Source of the DNA: Batillaria attramentaria
Taxonomy: Eukaryota; Mollusca; Gastropoda; Batillariidae
Assembly: GCA_018292915.2 (NCBI GenBank)
Contig: JACVVK020000437.1
Span: 243,501-307,500 of the forward strand
Reading direction: 5' to 3'
Length of the DNA stretch: 64,000 bases
Shown: piece after piece, positions 1 to 28,016 of the stretch
How the letters are laid out: each line of letters starts with the position of its first letter
Position numbering within the stretch: the first letter of the stretch is position 1
Notes under the pieces: generated by a model
Told to the model about the DNA's origin: nothing
What the model saw: the letters and a program-made list of their open reading frames with translations, nothing else
Databases searched by the model: none
Position numbers and translations under genes: made by a program

Positions 1-152
1 TTTTATTTGCTTGTGTGGCAGTGTTGGGCGTCATTCCAACTCAAATTTTTGTTGATGCGGACAAACAATGCATTTAATGAGCTCCCTGCTGCATACTAGC
101 GTTCCGCTAGTGAAAAACTTCTCAAAATTCCGAAGCGTAACATGAAACTGCC

Positions 153-287
153 GGAGAGCGCTCTTTCAGCTTTTTAGCCCCGACTGTCTGGAACTCCTTG
201 CCAATCGAACTCCGCCTTCAGACCTCGCTGCCTCTGTTTAAATCGCATCTGAAGACCTACCTCTTCCGCCAAGCCTTCGATAGCTAA
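153..287 (+). mobile_element. LINE 3'-end fragment (reverse transcriptase C-terminus)
   Basis: An open frame reads SFSFLAPTVWNSLPIE, continues with FKSHLKTYLFRQAF and ends in TAA. The WNSLP...F..LKT.LF pattern is the usual tail of CR1/L2/jockey-type reverse transcriptases. Downstream sequence to about 475 ends in (ATT)n and looks like the element's 3' UTR, split by a GT microsatellite. It is 5'-truncated and inactive. Confidence 0.65.
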
Positions 288-359
288 ACCTCTGTTAAGT
301 CTGTGTGCATCATGAGTTCGTTGCACTGCCAATTGTATGTATGCTGAGGGGATGTAAAT

Positions 360-361
<2 letters not shown>

Positions 362-396
<35 letters not shown>

Positions 397-404
397 GTGT
401 GTGC
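362..404. repeat. (GT)n microsatellite
   Basis: About 21 GT units with one GC interruption, inside the LINE-like 3' UTR. Confidence 0.95.
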
Positions 405-475
405 TTTAACGCGCAGCGAGTCCTTGAAGTTGGAGAACGGCGCTCTATAAGAGCTATGTATTATTATTATTACTT

Positions 476-1901
476 TGCTTGCTACAGTAGGAAAAGGTTC
501 CCAGAAACCTTACTTGGTAGGAATATGGCTAAGACGAGAAGCTTTACGACTGTAGCATGACGTACAAACCGTAAGAGTGTCAAATGCAGAAACAAATTTC
601 AAAAGCCACTCATCCCCACAAACATATGACTGCTCTGAACATGATGATGCCTGTTTTCCATCAGCCATCTGCATCATAAATTTGAGTTCAGTTCAGTGCA
701 GTTCCGTTCAGGTCAACATGGAATCTCTGCACTAAACAACCCATACACACTCATTCCATCTCCCAAGTGTTGTCTTTGAGAGACCTCCAGTGTTGGACTG
801 GTTCATATAATTATGAGCTCTACCGTGCCTTTTTTTTTAGTCAGTGACTGCCTCTTTGCTCGCCTCTGCTCTGTAGGTTGTCAACGGTAAAATGCCCGAG
901 GTACTGCTGATACAACACGTATCTCACACTCTTCCTACTTCTAATCTGAGTAAATATGAGTGAAGAGTAAATACTGCAGTGGTTTCTTAGAATAGAAAAA
1001 CCTATCAAACATGTTCCGTCAAGTTTCCAGCGAAAAGCAACACATCACGTAAAGTTCTGCACGATGAAGACTAGAGTTGTGTTGCACTGCAAATCATGCC
1101 AAATGATTCTGACCTGCTTTCCAATGCCAAAACTAAACCATCCGGGACTGAAATAAAGTGTCTGTTTAACAACTGATGAATTAAAGCTTTCATCAACATT
1201 TTCACATCAAGGAAATTTGAGGCTCGGAAGCAAAGCAAGCCATGTGACTAGCTCTTAAAGTGTGTCAGCTTAACGATACTTGCATCACAAAGTTACACCC
1301 TTTGATTTTGCATATTGTGTTCTGAGTGACAATAGAAACAGTTACGATGGTAATAACCCTTTTCATAAAAAGACAGCTGCATGCCCGATCCACTATCCAG
1401 GGATTTTTTTTGTTTGTTTGTTTGTTTGTTTTTTCCCCACTGTATCTGATAACCTCAATGCTGAAGAGATGACAATTCACACAAAAAGAAAAAGTCACAA
1501 TCGAATCAGAAAGACTTTGGGGTACAGAATAATTTGACACAAAAGTAATTCAGGTTCCAAAATTGAGAAAATGCTCATCCGTTGCAACATAATTTCACAC
1601 ATGATGGTGTTCAATGCAAGCTGAAAACAAAGCAGTTTGGTTTTTTTTTTTTTAAGTGCAGTGCGTCAGCCATTTTGAGTTGCATCTGAACTGCCTCGAA
1701 AGCTACCATGTTAACAAATTGAAGTCTGTCCTTTAACTTACTAATAAAACTCTGTTTAGAACTCTGTTTAAAAATCTTTTTCCTAAAATTATGCACAATC
1801 CTAACCCTATATATAACTAACTTAAAGCCAGGAGCGTGTCTGAAATATGAACCAAAATATACAGAGGGAGAAAATGAGGGGACATAAAATAGATCCCTTC
1901 C
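476..1901. other. POR 3' flank, no gene seen
   Basis: No coding exon, repeat family or clear polyadenylation signal for POR is visible here. The POR 3' UTR must begin at 1901 and run leftward, but I cannot place its end. Confidence 0.4.
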
Positions 1902-17596
<15,695 letters not shown>

Positions 17597-17686
17597 GGTG
17601 TACCGCACCACGCGCTGCTAGTCACTGAAACGACACACAATGTGGAACGTTCATTACTCACTTATTGTATACATAGTAATAAGTAT

Positions 17687-17818
17687 ACAGCGTGGTGTTT
17701 CATGCCAGGGTCCAACTTGTTGGAATGATCTCCCAACATCAGATATGCAGACACAAAACCATCCTTCATGCAAGATCTGAAAACCCACCTCTTCACTGCC
17801 CTCACATCATCTTGCTAG

Positions 17819-17819
<1 letters not shown>
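17687..17819 (+). mobile_element. LINE 3'-end fragment
   Basis: GPTCWNDLP, then after one frameshift KTHLFTALTSS and a stop: the same C-terminal pattern as 153-287. It lies just upstream of the POR start exon and is followed by a GT microsatellite. Confidence 0.5.

Positions 17820-17877
<58 letters not shown>
17820..17877. repeat. (GT)n microsatellite
   Basis: About 28 uninterrupted GT units. Confidence 0.95.
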
Positions 17878-17880
<3 letters not shown>

Positions 17881-17887
17881 GCCGGGG

Positions 17888-18041
17888 CGTTTGGGGGTTT
17901 AGTGTCCTTTTCCACCATACGGGTGATATCAGATGGGGCAACAAGAAAAAGGCTGGCACAAATATTTGGCCATAGCCGGGATTTGAACTCACGAGAAGCG
18001 CTGAAAAACCAGCGTTCTCCTGTTCGGCTATCCCGGCTCCC
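17888..18041 (-). mobile_element. tRNA-derived SINE, group D (diverged)
   Basis: It shares GTTTGGGGGTTTAGTGTCC and the tRNA-like head with the other two group D copies, but has lost part of the D-arm region. Confidence 0.7.
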
Positions 18042-21000
18042 CGCAGCTAAAAAAGGAGAGAGAGTGTGTGAACCTGTAGCGGGGTGTGTGTAGTGGCGAA
18101 TAATGGAACATGCGCAGACACACGAAGGGTTCAACTCAAAGCGTGAAGAACAGTAGTAAGCTGATCTTTTAATGTCGAAGTCGGGACCATTAGCATAACA
18201 TCTCCATCATTCACGTTCAGTTTCAAGTTCAAGTTCACACCCAAGTTCAATTTCAAGTTCAAACCCTGAAATATAAAGTCAGGCAATCAATGTCTAGACT
18301 AACAGTTACAACTGAACTTATGAACAGTTACAAAATAAAAAATACAAGTTACAAATAATCCCTTTTACAATGATCAGTCTTACAATAATAAATTTGATGA
18401 CAGTGTATATAAAACCATTCATAGTTACAATAATACTGAAGGTACAGTTAAACATTACTTTATTGACAATTTACACTGGTACATTGATACAATGACACAT
18501 ACCTTATTTGAGGAACAAGAGGTTAGACGTATGACAAAAATCAGTTCAGGTGGCTCATGACAGTATAACCTTTCCTGAAGCAGGCTGTGACTCGAATGGT
18601 ATCAGTATAGAGCTGATACTCAGTATCAGACAGTGAGTACTAGTATTGTGATCACAACTCAACACACAGAAAGCATGCTGTCTGTGTAGCAAAAGAAAAG
18701 GCAAGACCGGTTTACTCTGTCTTTCATAAATCTACTGCCAGTCACTGACCGTCATGCTTGAATGAATACCACTGATGTGTGATGCACATGTTTCTAACTA
18801 TGTGAGCTGTGCTGGGCTTTGTGCAATGCTGTGTGTGTGTGTGGGGGGGGGGGGAGGGGGGGGTGTACTGACTTATCACTTATACTTCTTTATACATTAT
18901 ACTTATATACTACTTCAAATTCTTACCATTTAAAATAATATAATTAAACTAATACTAATTAACTAATACTAATTAACACTAATACTAATTAACACTAATA
19001 CCACGCATGTAACTAATAATAACTCATCTCAGTAACTATGTGACTTTCACTCTGCTACAAACCTGAAATACACCTCAGAAATTACCAGAAAATTACATGA
19101 CACGGAGATGGCTTGTGCAACAGGCAAAAGGTTACTGCTTTTGAGTTAGACGAAGGAAGTGGGTGGAACACTCACTATGGAAACACGTAAAAACTGCTCC
19201 TGATCAAAGACACAAGCTGCACACCCACCAGGCTACATTCAGAAATAATTATGGTAACCAGCCAAACAAACGTGGGTGAAAAAAAAAAAGATTGTCCGCC
19301 GAATCATTCCACCAGGAAGAAAAATTACCTCATCTACAGGTCAGCTCGCATCGATCAGCACCCAATCGCCTCCCCACACAGACATCAATCACCACCCACC
19401 CCAGCAGACATACCCCCCCCCAACCCCTCCACTAAGCCAGTGTGGGTTCATATTCAGCGGTCAGACGGCACAACGGTGCCTGTATCGCCCAGAGGCTGTC
19501 AACAGCGGCTTTTGTAATCGGACTGTGAATGTTGACCTAGGGTAAATTCCGCCACACTGCCGTCACACCCTAACATAACTACAGGTGAATCGCCTGCGGT
19601 TTTCAGATGCCCAGCCTGCCTGGCCCCACTCACGCCGTGACGAGCGATGAAAGTAGATCATCTACATGTAGATACAAGGTCACCAGTGTGTCTGCAGTGC
19701 GATTTTGGGATGATACCGCCTGATGAAAAAAAGAAAAGTCTAAGAGAGAAGGAAGGAAAGGAGAAGTTCAATTGTTAGTTTGTCACTTCTTTCTTTGATC
19801 TTCCAGATGTTTGGAGGTCATCTTGTACGGGTATGAGACACTGGAGTTATGACAAGCAAGCAGCTTTCTCCCAGCTGGGAACTGAAATCACAACCTGTGC
19901 ATTCACAGTCACAGTCCAATGTCCTTCCAGTGCAACTATCCCCTGTTTCAATCATCCAATGTCTCGGAGGTAATTTCAGTCTTGCACTGCAATACATGCA
20001 CTGTTCCACTTCCAGTTGCCCAACTGAGACTGAAAGAGGTCAAGGGAAGTGAACTTAAGACACACAACTGACCACCTGTTTTACTTACTGCTAAGCGTTA
20101 TACATACAATGAAAAGGGCCTACATTTTCAAACGACATACCATCCATAACGGCATTCACTGTCCATTAAAAAAAAAGTCTGAACATTTGGTCCTTCTAGT
20201 CCCTAGCAGACAACCAACCCGTATCAGCTAATCGGGGTCCCCCTTGCTACCCTGGGTGGACATGCATGCTAACTTCCTCCTCATTCTGAGATTTTCAGCA
20301 AGACACCAGCTTGCTCATATCTGAACTACTTGTAAAACTGAAGTTTTTACAATGTCAGCAATGGTTTTTAAGGTGTATCTTTTTTCCCTTTTTGGGTGCT
20401 GGATGTACTGGTCCAGCCGAGATCAATACTTATGTTTGCGCCAAGATATGGTCCCTGGGACCATTTTTGAATGCAACATGTGTCTTGTAATCAGTCCTGA
20501 TTTTTTTTGTTTCAATGCTTTAACAATAAAAGCTGTGCTTTCCACCTTAGTGTCGTCTTCGCACTGGTTTTAGTAGTGTAGAAGCGGGAAAAGTTATATG
20601 TGTCACTTGTGGAACATTAAAAAGAACAAGTACAGCATCTCTGATACTAATGCAGCTGCACTGCACCCTGTACACCACAACACTGCCACCACATACTGAC
20701 CGAGTACAGTGCAGTTCACCGCTGTCACATCCCTAAAGTTCACAGAAAATAAATGTGGTACTGAGTGAGAGGACGACTTCGCCAGTGATTGTCACACCCA
20801 GATGTGCATCCCTGGCACAGGAAAAGGTCAGCTCACAATAGACAACTCCACTCAGCACGATCCGAGGCTACAGTCCAGCCCCTTTACTCTGCCCTGTATA
20901 GCGCTACTACTACTACTACTACTAAGGCCCATGGCTCGAAGTGGAGCATAGGCCATCGACGACCCTTCGCCATCGCACTCTGTTCTGAGCTACTCTTGCC

Positions 21001-21546
21001 ACTCCAGTCCAGTTGATCCCCTGCCAATAAATTTATCTGGTCTTATCTATCTTATCTTGTGTTTTATTCTCCTGGGCCAACCGTGGAAATCCACCAAAAG
21101 GTGGAAGATCTCATGCCCCAGCTGGACCAGTTATCCGCTGGGCAGACGGCCTGCATGTTTTGCACACCGGGCACACTGCTCCACATCTGACTTGGCACCT
21201 GCAAGTGTTCACTGAACTCTGCCTGCTTACTGTTGCTACAGCTGTCTACAACAGGCACACTATAAAATCAACTCACAGTGATAACGACAGCCACGCTCAT
21301 GCATAATATTCATTCTCTTCTTTTTTTTTTTTGCTTGAAGGCCTGACAGCACACAGCTGCGGGATTATTGTTTTCATTCTCAACACACAATTGTCACAAC
21401 TGGCTCAATTTACTCTGATGTCGTATCAAGTTTGCTGATGTATTTTCAACAATATAAATGCCTTGCTGCATATCTCATAAAATTACGTATGTATGTATAC
21501 AACAGCCATTCAATTATTTATTATTTGGTTTATTGGTCTTTCTCTC

Positions 21547-21548
<2 letters not shown>
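18042..21548. other. Intergenic or POR 5' intron, no gene seen
   Basis: AT-rich sequence with short tandem patches (AAGTTCA at 18215-18265, ACTAATTA at 18940-19015, CTA at 20910-20922). No exon or recognised element. If the candidate POR 5' exon at 26497 is real, this is intron. Confidence 0.4.
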
Positions 21549-21595
<47 letters not shown>

Positions 21596-21600
21596 GTGTT
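21549..21600. repeat. (GT)n microsatellite
   Basis: About 25 GT units with one GC step. Confidence 0.95.
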
Positions 21601-21989
21601 ACTGGAAACAAGTTCAAAGTTCTTGCAAGGACAAGTGTTGCAAAACAATTTCAATTCCAAACAAATGCATTGCTTAACCTTGCCAGTGCTAGTACTTTCT
21701 GTCAAAACTTGGGTCATTTGTTCTCAAATCCCTCACTGCACTACACTTGCACTCCATACTCAGAGTAGTAGTTTACTAGTACCACATTCACACCCTAGAC
21801 ACGCACCAGTTCCTCCGAACCCATAGGGTGCACTTTTTGGGTGCATGTGTACCCATGCTACTTCAGAACCAGAGGTGAACGGACCCATGTGCACCCCTGC
21901 GGTACTCCTCGTCCTAAACAGTGGTGTCTTTCTTACATGCGTTTACCCCGCTAGTACACACTGTCAGATAACTCGTGCTGCTTTATTAA

Positions 21990-22317
21990 ACGGGGTCCAA
22001 GAACCAAAAGGAGGAACGTGTGTAACATTTAGTGACTCAGTAGCTGACAAAGCCAGGCGTGAGCATCTGCAAAGCAGACACAATAATATTACGCGAGGGG
22101 TGTCCGAGGGCATGCTCCCCTGCAATCTGTCCTTTTTAAATTTAGACAAAAATCTCTGCGATTTTGTTCATTTTTGCACAATTGTAAATTGTCATAGGAG
22201 AGTATAAATTTTAGAATCACACTAAAATCTCTGCAATTTTGGTGCATTTGGTGTGATTTAAGCTGCTTCTGAGGAGGAAACACACGTTTTGGGCGGAAAG
22301 GAAGATTTTGAGCCCTG
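21990..22317 (-). mobile_element. TIR family X, partial copy
   Basis: Reverse copy with AACATTTAGTGACTCAG, the conserved block GTGTCCGAGGGCATGCTCCC, and an end in TTTTGAGCCCTG. Confidence 0.7.
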
Positions 22318-22402
22318 ATTGAAGGATCCAATGCTACCATTTGGGTGCTCACAGATCGTTCTGCGCCGTTTTCGTGGTTTCTATCATTACACCACTTCGA
22401 CA

Positions 22403-22555
22403 CCTGGCTTGGTATTCATGAAGCGCATTTAGCTAGGGTAAATGCATTTAAATCTCAACGGGCATAAGAATGGGAAATAACTATTGTCAAATGCCTGTTT
22501 AGATTTAAGCACATTTATCTTGGCTAAACATGCATCATGAATACCAGGCCTGGAG
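22403..22555. mobile_element. MITE, GGTATTCATGAAGC family, copy 2
   Basis: Inverted ends TTGGTATTCATGAAGC and GCATCATGAATACCAGG, nested in repeat R. The same point in R copy 1 (about 8046) is uninterrupted. Confidence 0.7.
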
Positions 22556-22723
22556 AGTGACAGCATCTCTCTGATCTGTATTGCTGGCACTGAGCCAAAA
22601 GAAGCATACTCAATGATGTGGTGACAACACTGAGTGCTCAATTAGTGTTACATTAGTCATGGAATTTGAATGTTCGACCGCTCGTGCAAAGTGTAACTAA
22701 CACTGTATTGCACTGTACTGATC

Positions 22724-23027
22724 TTCTTCTTCTGCGTTCCCTGTTCTGGACTCCGCCTCAGATGATTAGGTTTGTGGTCTTTATATAAGCAGTGGTCTTC
22801 AAGAGGTCTGTTTTGCTGCCCCAGAGTTTCTCTGCCAGTGTGGCTCCGTTCGGCCAGTGTTGTGTCCTTGCTTCTTTGAAAAGGGGGCAGGACTGCAGAA
22901 TGTGTTCCGGGGTTTGAGGGGCTGTTCCGCACGGACAGTCTGGTGAGTGTGACAGCCCAAGGCGGCACAGGTGGGCACGCAGTCTGCAGTGTCCAGTTCG
23001 TAGTCTGAAGATGGTGGTCTGTTCATA
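22724..23027 (-). mobile_element. 5'-truncated LINE with RNase H-type C-terminus, 12-bp TSD
   Basis: The minus strand encodes TIFRLRTGHCRLRAHL, then CPCGTAPQTPEHILQSCPL and EKLWGS, the C-terminal region of I/Nimb-like retrotransposon polyproteins. It ends in a GCAGAAGAAGAA tail. It is flanked by exact 12-bp duplications of ACTGTACTGATC (22712-22723 and 23028-23039), which fixes both ends. A diverged relative is at 50990-51391. Confidence 0.85.
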
Positions 23028-23764
23028 ACTGTACTGATCATCAAGATAGAGTATTTCGAGCATACTGGCGTGCGCACTGACCAGCAGAACTGTTCCAGAA
23101 CATGTTGGCTTAGCAAAGATGGAATAAGCCTGTTTAATGTAAGCCCATGCAATTACACGTAACAGTAATGATACGCAGAATCCGCGGTGTAAAATCTGAG
23201 GGCGGGGGATGGCAACCACTGGCAGCTGGAAGTTTAATTAACATCTTTTTTTTTTTTCTGGTATCCCCAGCACATGAACAAGAGCTGAGTGCACAAATGG
23301 AATCTATAACAAGGTATTCTTTCACAGCATACCCTACATGTGATACACATACATCGATCAATTTAACAGAAAATATTATCCCATCCCCTCACTTTCTTGG
23401 GTACATTCAAGTTTATTTTCAACATATTGGTCATTAATTTCTAGCACTAAAACCGGTACTGGTAAAACACAGCAAAGAATTAAGCAAGGGCTTGGCCAGA
23501 CTCAAAACGGACCAACCTGCAGTGCACAGAGATATAAAATTTACAAGTGCTGCATTTCCAAACCTATTAGTTTATTGGAGGAAATTTCACACAGTCTGAA
23601 AACACACTTATTGAAAACCAGTAACTGAACTGTCCATCTGCTGTTCCTCCACATCACTTTCAACTTAGCAGCTGATAAGGTGGATAGTTTTAATATTGCA
23701 TACATGTGTTACGTGTTCACACTCTGTTTGATCTCACTGAGGTGACATTTTCTTGTTCTGTACC

Positions 23765-24138
23765 GGGTCCTACTAATTACCGAAAACAACCGAAAACAAC
23801 TCTTAATACGCGTAGAACGCAGTTAAAACATAGAAATAACAACACACAAACATGATTAAAGGTGAAAAAAAGAGGCATTAAACTAGTTTAAAGGAAAAAA
23901 GTACTTATTCACTCCAAGAGAACAGGACGAAATGAACGTGTCTCCCAAGGGAAGCGACTCTGGTCCGGACTGGTTATTTTCTGCAATATCACCTTTTTTT
24001 CCTTTTAGCTTTTTTTAAGGCCACTTTTTTCACCTTTAATCATGTTTGTGTGTTGTAATTTCTATGTTTGAACCGCGTTCTATCCGTATTAAGAGTTGTT
24101 TTCGGTCGTTTCGTTGTTTTCGGTAATTAGTAGGACCG
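23765..24138. mobile_element. MITE with long TIRs and 9-bp TSD, copy 1
   Basis: 374 bp beginning GGGTCCTACTAATTACCG and ending CGGTAATTAGTAGGACCG. Inverted homology extends well inside. It is flanked by exact TTCTGTACC (23756-23764 and 24139-24147). A 9-bp TSD with long TIRs is typical of Mutator-like elements. No coding capacity. Confidence 0.85.
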
Positions 24139-24199
24139 TTCTGTACCTGTTTGTTCATGACTGTACTGTGCCTCGAGCCTGAGTACTTCATGTATGTAA

Positions 24200-24635
24200 C
24201 AGTGATCATTTTTTGTAGAAAATCTATGGGTGAAATGGCCCACCGTGACCAACTTATATGGGCCATTTCCAAATTTTATGGGTCATTCTAAAACGGAACC
24301 GAACAGATGAAAAAGGCGACGCGCACACAACTTTTTGTGTATGAAAAGCGCTCCAAAACAAGGCTCTTCGGTAGACGAACGATTGCTTCTGATTGGGCAG
24401 ACCAGACCACCTGATTGTAGTCTCTCATCCAATGAGATTTTACGTAACAATAGCTGTCGCTGGGTAGCAGACGAATTTTGTTGGGGAGTCTTCAGACTGT
24501 GAGCGCACAGCACTCTGTGTCGAAACTTTTAAAGTTACAACGATGCGCCGATCGGCGCACAGCTTAAGATTTTCATGGGTCATATTTTTTATTTATGCGC
24601 CAATGGCGCAAGGCGCGGACATAAAATGATCACTG
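24200..24635. mobile_element. TIR element CAGTGATCATTTT
   Basis: 436 bp between CAGTGATCATTTT and AAAATGATCACTG, with ATGTA on both sides when one extra A is allowed on the left. No coding frame is recognised. It lies 53 bp from the previous MITE. Confidence 0.6.
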
Positions 24636-25170
24636 ATGTACGCACTTTATAAGTCTTCTGTATACTTTTTACCACTGTTATGCAACACAACTGAACTCTG
24701 CTGCAGAACCATGTGCAATGGTGTACTACTCAGAGAACAACTGCATGTAGTATTCCTACTGCTTGTCTACACCATTAAATGTCTGTGTCACTGTCGGTGT
24801 GTGCACCACTGCATGATGCACCAAGAGAGATGTTTACATTACAAAGGCACACACGGCTACCATTAGCACCAAAAAAACCCACTGAAACAGTACTGAACAT
24901 ATATATGTCAAGCCATGCTATAAACATTGGCCAGGTAATGTAAATGCTCCAACATATATATATTTCCAATGACTGCATCCCCAGCCTAAATCTAAAGTGC
25001 CATTAACACTTTCACTACCAGACTGCCTAATGTCTGGCACTGCCAGAACCAGCTTGCCTGGAGGTGTTACTGTTAGGCTATCAGCTATGACATGCTACTA
25101 AATCAACGACACTTTGCAAACCACTCAGTTAAATCCTGTGAAGTGAGAGCGTGGCTAGTGCACCAGAGCA

Positions 25171-25392
25171 CAGCGATCGTCAAATGTGTCAGGACCATGG
25201 TAGCCATTCAGGCTACCACCCTGAACAAAACTGGTAGCCCGAAAAAAATTCTGGAAGCCGGAGTGGCTGCTAGGTTCTGATTCATCTCAGAATTCCTGCT
25301 CGCCATTCGGGCTACCGCTACCGGAGCTTTCACTCGCCCGATGGTAAATTTGGTAGCGAAAGCGAGCGGGCGAGCGCATTTGACGATCGCTG
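25171..25392. mobile_element. TIR element CAGCGATCGTCAAATG, 6-bp TSD
   Basis: 222 bp with matching ends CAGCGATCGTCAAATG and CATTTGACGATCGCTG, flanked by exact AGAGCA on both sides. Confidence 0.8.
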
Positions 25393-26496
25393 AGAGCAGC
25401 AGTTTTGCAGTCCCCGAAACACAAACAAACTTCTTTATGTCTACTGTGAAGAGCCACTGGGAGGTTTCAATATCATGCCACAAGTCCACAACTGTCACCT
25501 CTGTCATATTGCTACAGGGTAGAAAACTGTCGCCTACGGCTTTGAATGTGTCAACACAGCCCTATCAAAATCTCACCATTCCAGGAAAGACACATTAGTC
25601 TTTAAAGAAACACCATCTGCACAGGTGCACTGCAGCTTCTTTTAGTTTTACATACAATGCTGCAGACATCAAAACATGGCAAATCATACTGGTTCCTGTC
25701 TCACACAAAATTCCAACACCGGTATATATACACCTACACAACTGATCAAGCTGTAATAACTACAAATAACATCTGATCTGCAGAAGAAAAAAATGGATCT
25801 TGTGACAAACAAGTTGCTTTTTCTCTCACAAGGAATGATTTGAAGATTATGGTCAATTGTGTATTAGGAAAAGATGATCATAAGTAAAATTATAGCACCG
25901 TTCACTCTGCTTATCTCAATACACACCTTTGAGTTTGATCAGCTGATCTTCAGTGAAAATATCAAATAATTAAGCAGCATTTCGGCCATTCGTCGGCATA
26001 CGCATAACTAACGTAGTACCTTACTGTTACGATCTGCAACGTCTTGCAAGTTACACACTGGGTCAAACACTATATATATGTCGTCCACATCCCAGAAGAG
26101 CCAGTGGTCTGACCGCTATGTAGAACGTTCACCTTTTGTCCAGAAACTGACCAGACCAGCCGCACTCGGCTCGTCACGTTTACTTACTCAAAACACCGTC
26201 CTTACATAAGGCGTTCTACACAAGGGTATTTCATAGCAAAGCGCTGAGCACCAGCACTGCATCAAGTGTTTCTTTGAATACTTTGTTGTACTTACGTTGC
26301 CTGGACTGGATGGTACAGCGAGGTTTCAGCACGCTAGATCGCTGAGGATCTGTGCCGAAACATCTCGTACAACTTTCATCAGTTACCTACTTCTTATCGA
26401 CGTATGATCTAACCGCTCGGTTTCTCGCGTAACTCTTTGCTAGGTTGGGACAAACACATGCAAGAAAAGTTTGCAAATAGTAATAAGTTTCCTTAC

Positions 26497-26660
26497 CTGC
26501 AGCACTGCCCCAAATAAAAAAAAAAATTAAATCCGCAAAAGCTCCCAAAATGAGTTACGTGACCCGACTGGGTATGGCCGTGAGAAATGCAAAGTCACGT
26601 GACCGAAGTCGGGGGAGTGCTGATTATCGAGAAAATAGTCAAAAACTGCTTTCACACTAA
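26497..26660 (-). promoter_or_regulatory. Candidate POR 5'-UTR exon and promoter region
   Basis: On the minus strand a textbook donor (CTGCAG then GTAAGG) ends a possible non-coding exon at 26497. The POR start exon has a matching acceptor (TTTCAG) at 17625-17627, only 28 nt before its ATG, so an upstream non-coding exon is expected. Just upstream of the donor lies the perfect E-box palindrome GTCACGTGAC (26594-26603), with a second TACGTGACC nearby. There is no TATA box in view. Joining the two would need an intron of about 8.9 kb; this is inference from splice signals alone. Confidence 0.35.
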
Positions 26661-27209
26661 AACCTCACTAAAGACTCTAAATTAGTGTCCTATCCGAACC
26701 TTCCCAGAGAATACTAGAGATGTGCATGCTATATTTATGCTTTTATACACGTATGACGGGCGAGGGCAATCGTTGTACCAGATCCGATAATACGGACACT
26801 TGAACCCAAACACCGACCGCACTCGGGTGCAAGCGTACCTATTGACAGCCATGCTCCACACCTGTGGCCTTGGCCTTGCACGAGATGCCAGAGTTTGCGG
26901 CGGAGAGCTGCTTTGCCTCGCAAGGGAGGCGACGCACGCAGAAAACCGATAGACCCGGGAAGCGGTGCGTTCCGTTGAGTGAACGAAAAAAAAAAAAAAA
27001 AACTGTAGACGAAATTCCGCCCAGTGTTGGATCAGAGTTTTCCGTCTTCTCTTAAACATACCTTTACGTGCACCCTATCACAGAATGCAGTGTGAGTGAA
27101 AGCAGGCAATCAGGTTTGTTCTTGTCAACCGTTCGAGTTCAGAGGTTTTCTTGTTCTTGTTTTTACGATAAGTATTATTGTAAACTTCGGCTTTGACCTC
27201 GTTCATTGG

Positions 27210-27212
<3 letters not shown>

Positions 27213-27236
<24 letters not shown>
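27213..27236. repeat. (CT)n microsatellite
   Basis: About 12 CT units, next to the TAGTCCTA motif array. Confidence 0.9.
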
Positions 27237-27241
<5 letters not shown>

Positions 27242-27307
27242 CAGCGTCGATTAGCCGTTAATTGATACGTGTCAACAATCGTACGTGTCGGTAGTCCTGC
27301 GCCGATA

Positions 27308-27676
27308 GTCCTACGTGTCCGAAAACAACTGAAAACAACTTTTAATACGCGTAGAACGCAGTTAAAACATAGAAATAACAACACAAAAACACGATTAAAG
27401 GTGAAAAAAAAGGCATTAAACTAGTTTAAAGGGAAAAAGTACTTATTCACTCCAAGAGAACACGACGAAATGAACGTGTCTCCCAAGGGAAGCGACTCTG
27501 GTCCGGACTGGTTATTTTCTGCAATATCACCTTTTTTTCCTTTTAGCTTTTTTTAAGGCCACTTTTTTCACCGTTAATCATGTTTGTGTTTTGTTATTTC
27601 TATGTTTGAACCGCGTTCTATCCGTAGTAAGAGTTGTTTTCGGTCGTTTCGTTGTTTTCGGTAATTAGTAGGACCG
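27308..27676. mobile_element. MITE with long TIRs, copy 2
   Basis: Nearly identical inside to 23765-24138 and in the same orientation. The left tip is replaced by a GTCCTACGTGT motif; the right tip is intact (GGTAATTAGTAGGACCG). Confidence 0.8.
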
Positions 27677-28016
27677 ACGCTCGATAGTCCTAAGTGTTGA
27701 TGGTTCAACACTTACGGTTACCGAAAGCGTCTTGTATCATTAGTCCTATGCGTTGATAGTCCTGCGCTTCTGTAGCTTTTTTCTAGTCCTGTCAGCAGTC
27801 TACCTCTCGATAGTTGATTAATGCACTTTATGTAATTTGAGCAACAGACAGAGAGCGCTCAAACAATGATTTGATAAAGGATCAAGAACAAAGGAAGAAT
27901 CAGTACAATGTAAGTCTACCAAGCGGTATTGATCACAACCAGTCGCACTATCGTTGCCTGATCAGTTTAAAATCAGAAGGAAACTCGAAAGTGTAGGATG
28001 TACTGTTGACATGAAG

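Larger units (their letters stand above)
22322..23128. repeat. Dispersed repeat R, copy 2, with two nested insertions
   Basis: It aligns with 7975-9188 but has no minisatellite; the corresponding site holds only about one unit (TAACACTGTATTGCACTG). It is interrupted by the MITE at 22403-22555 and the LINE piece at 22724-23027. Confidence 0.8.

Noticed and set aside
22758..23219. 153-aa open frame as a host gene
   Set aside because: Its meaningful part is a LINE C-terminus inside a 12-bp target duplication; the rest is unrelated repeat R.
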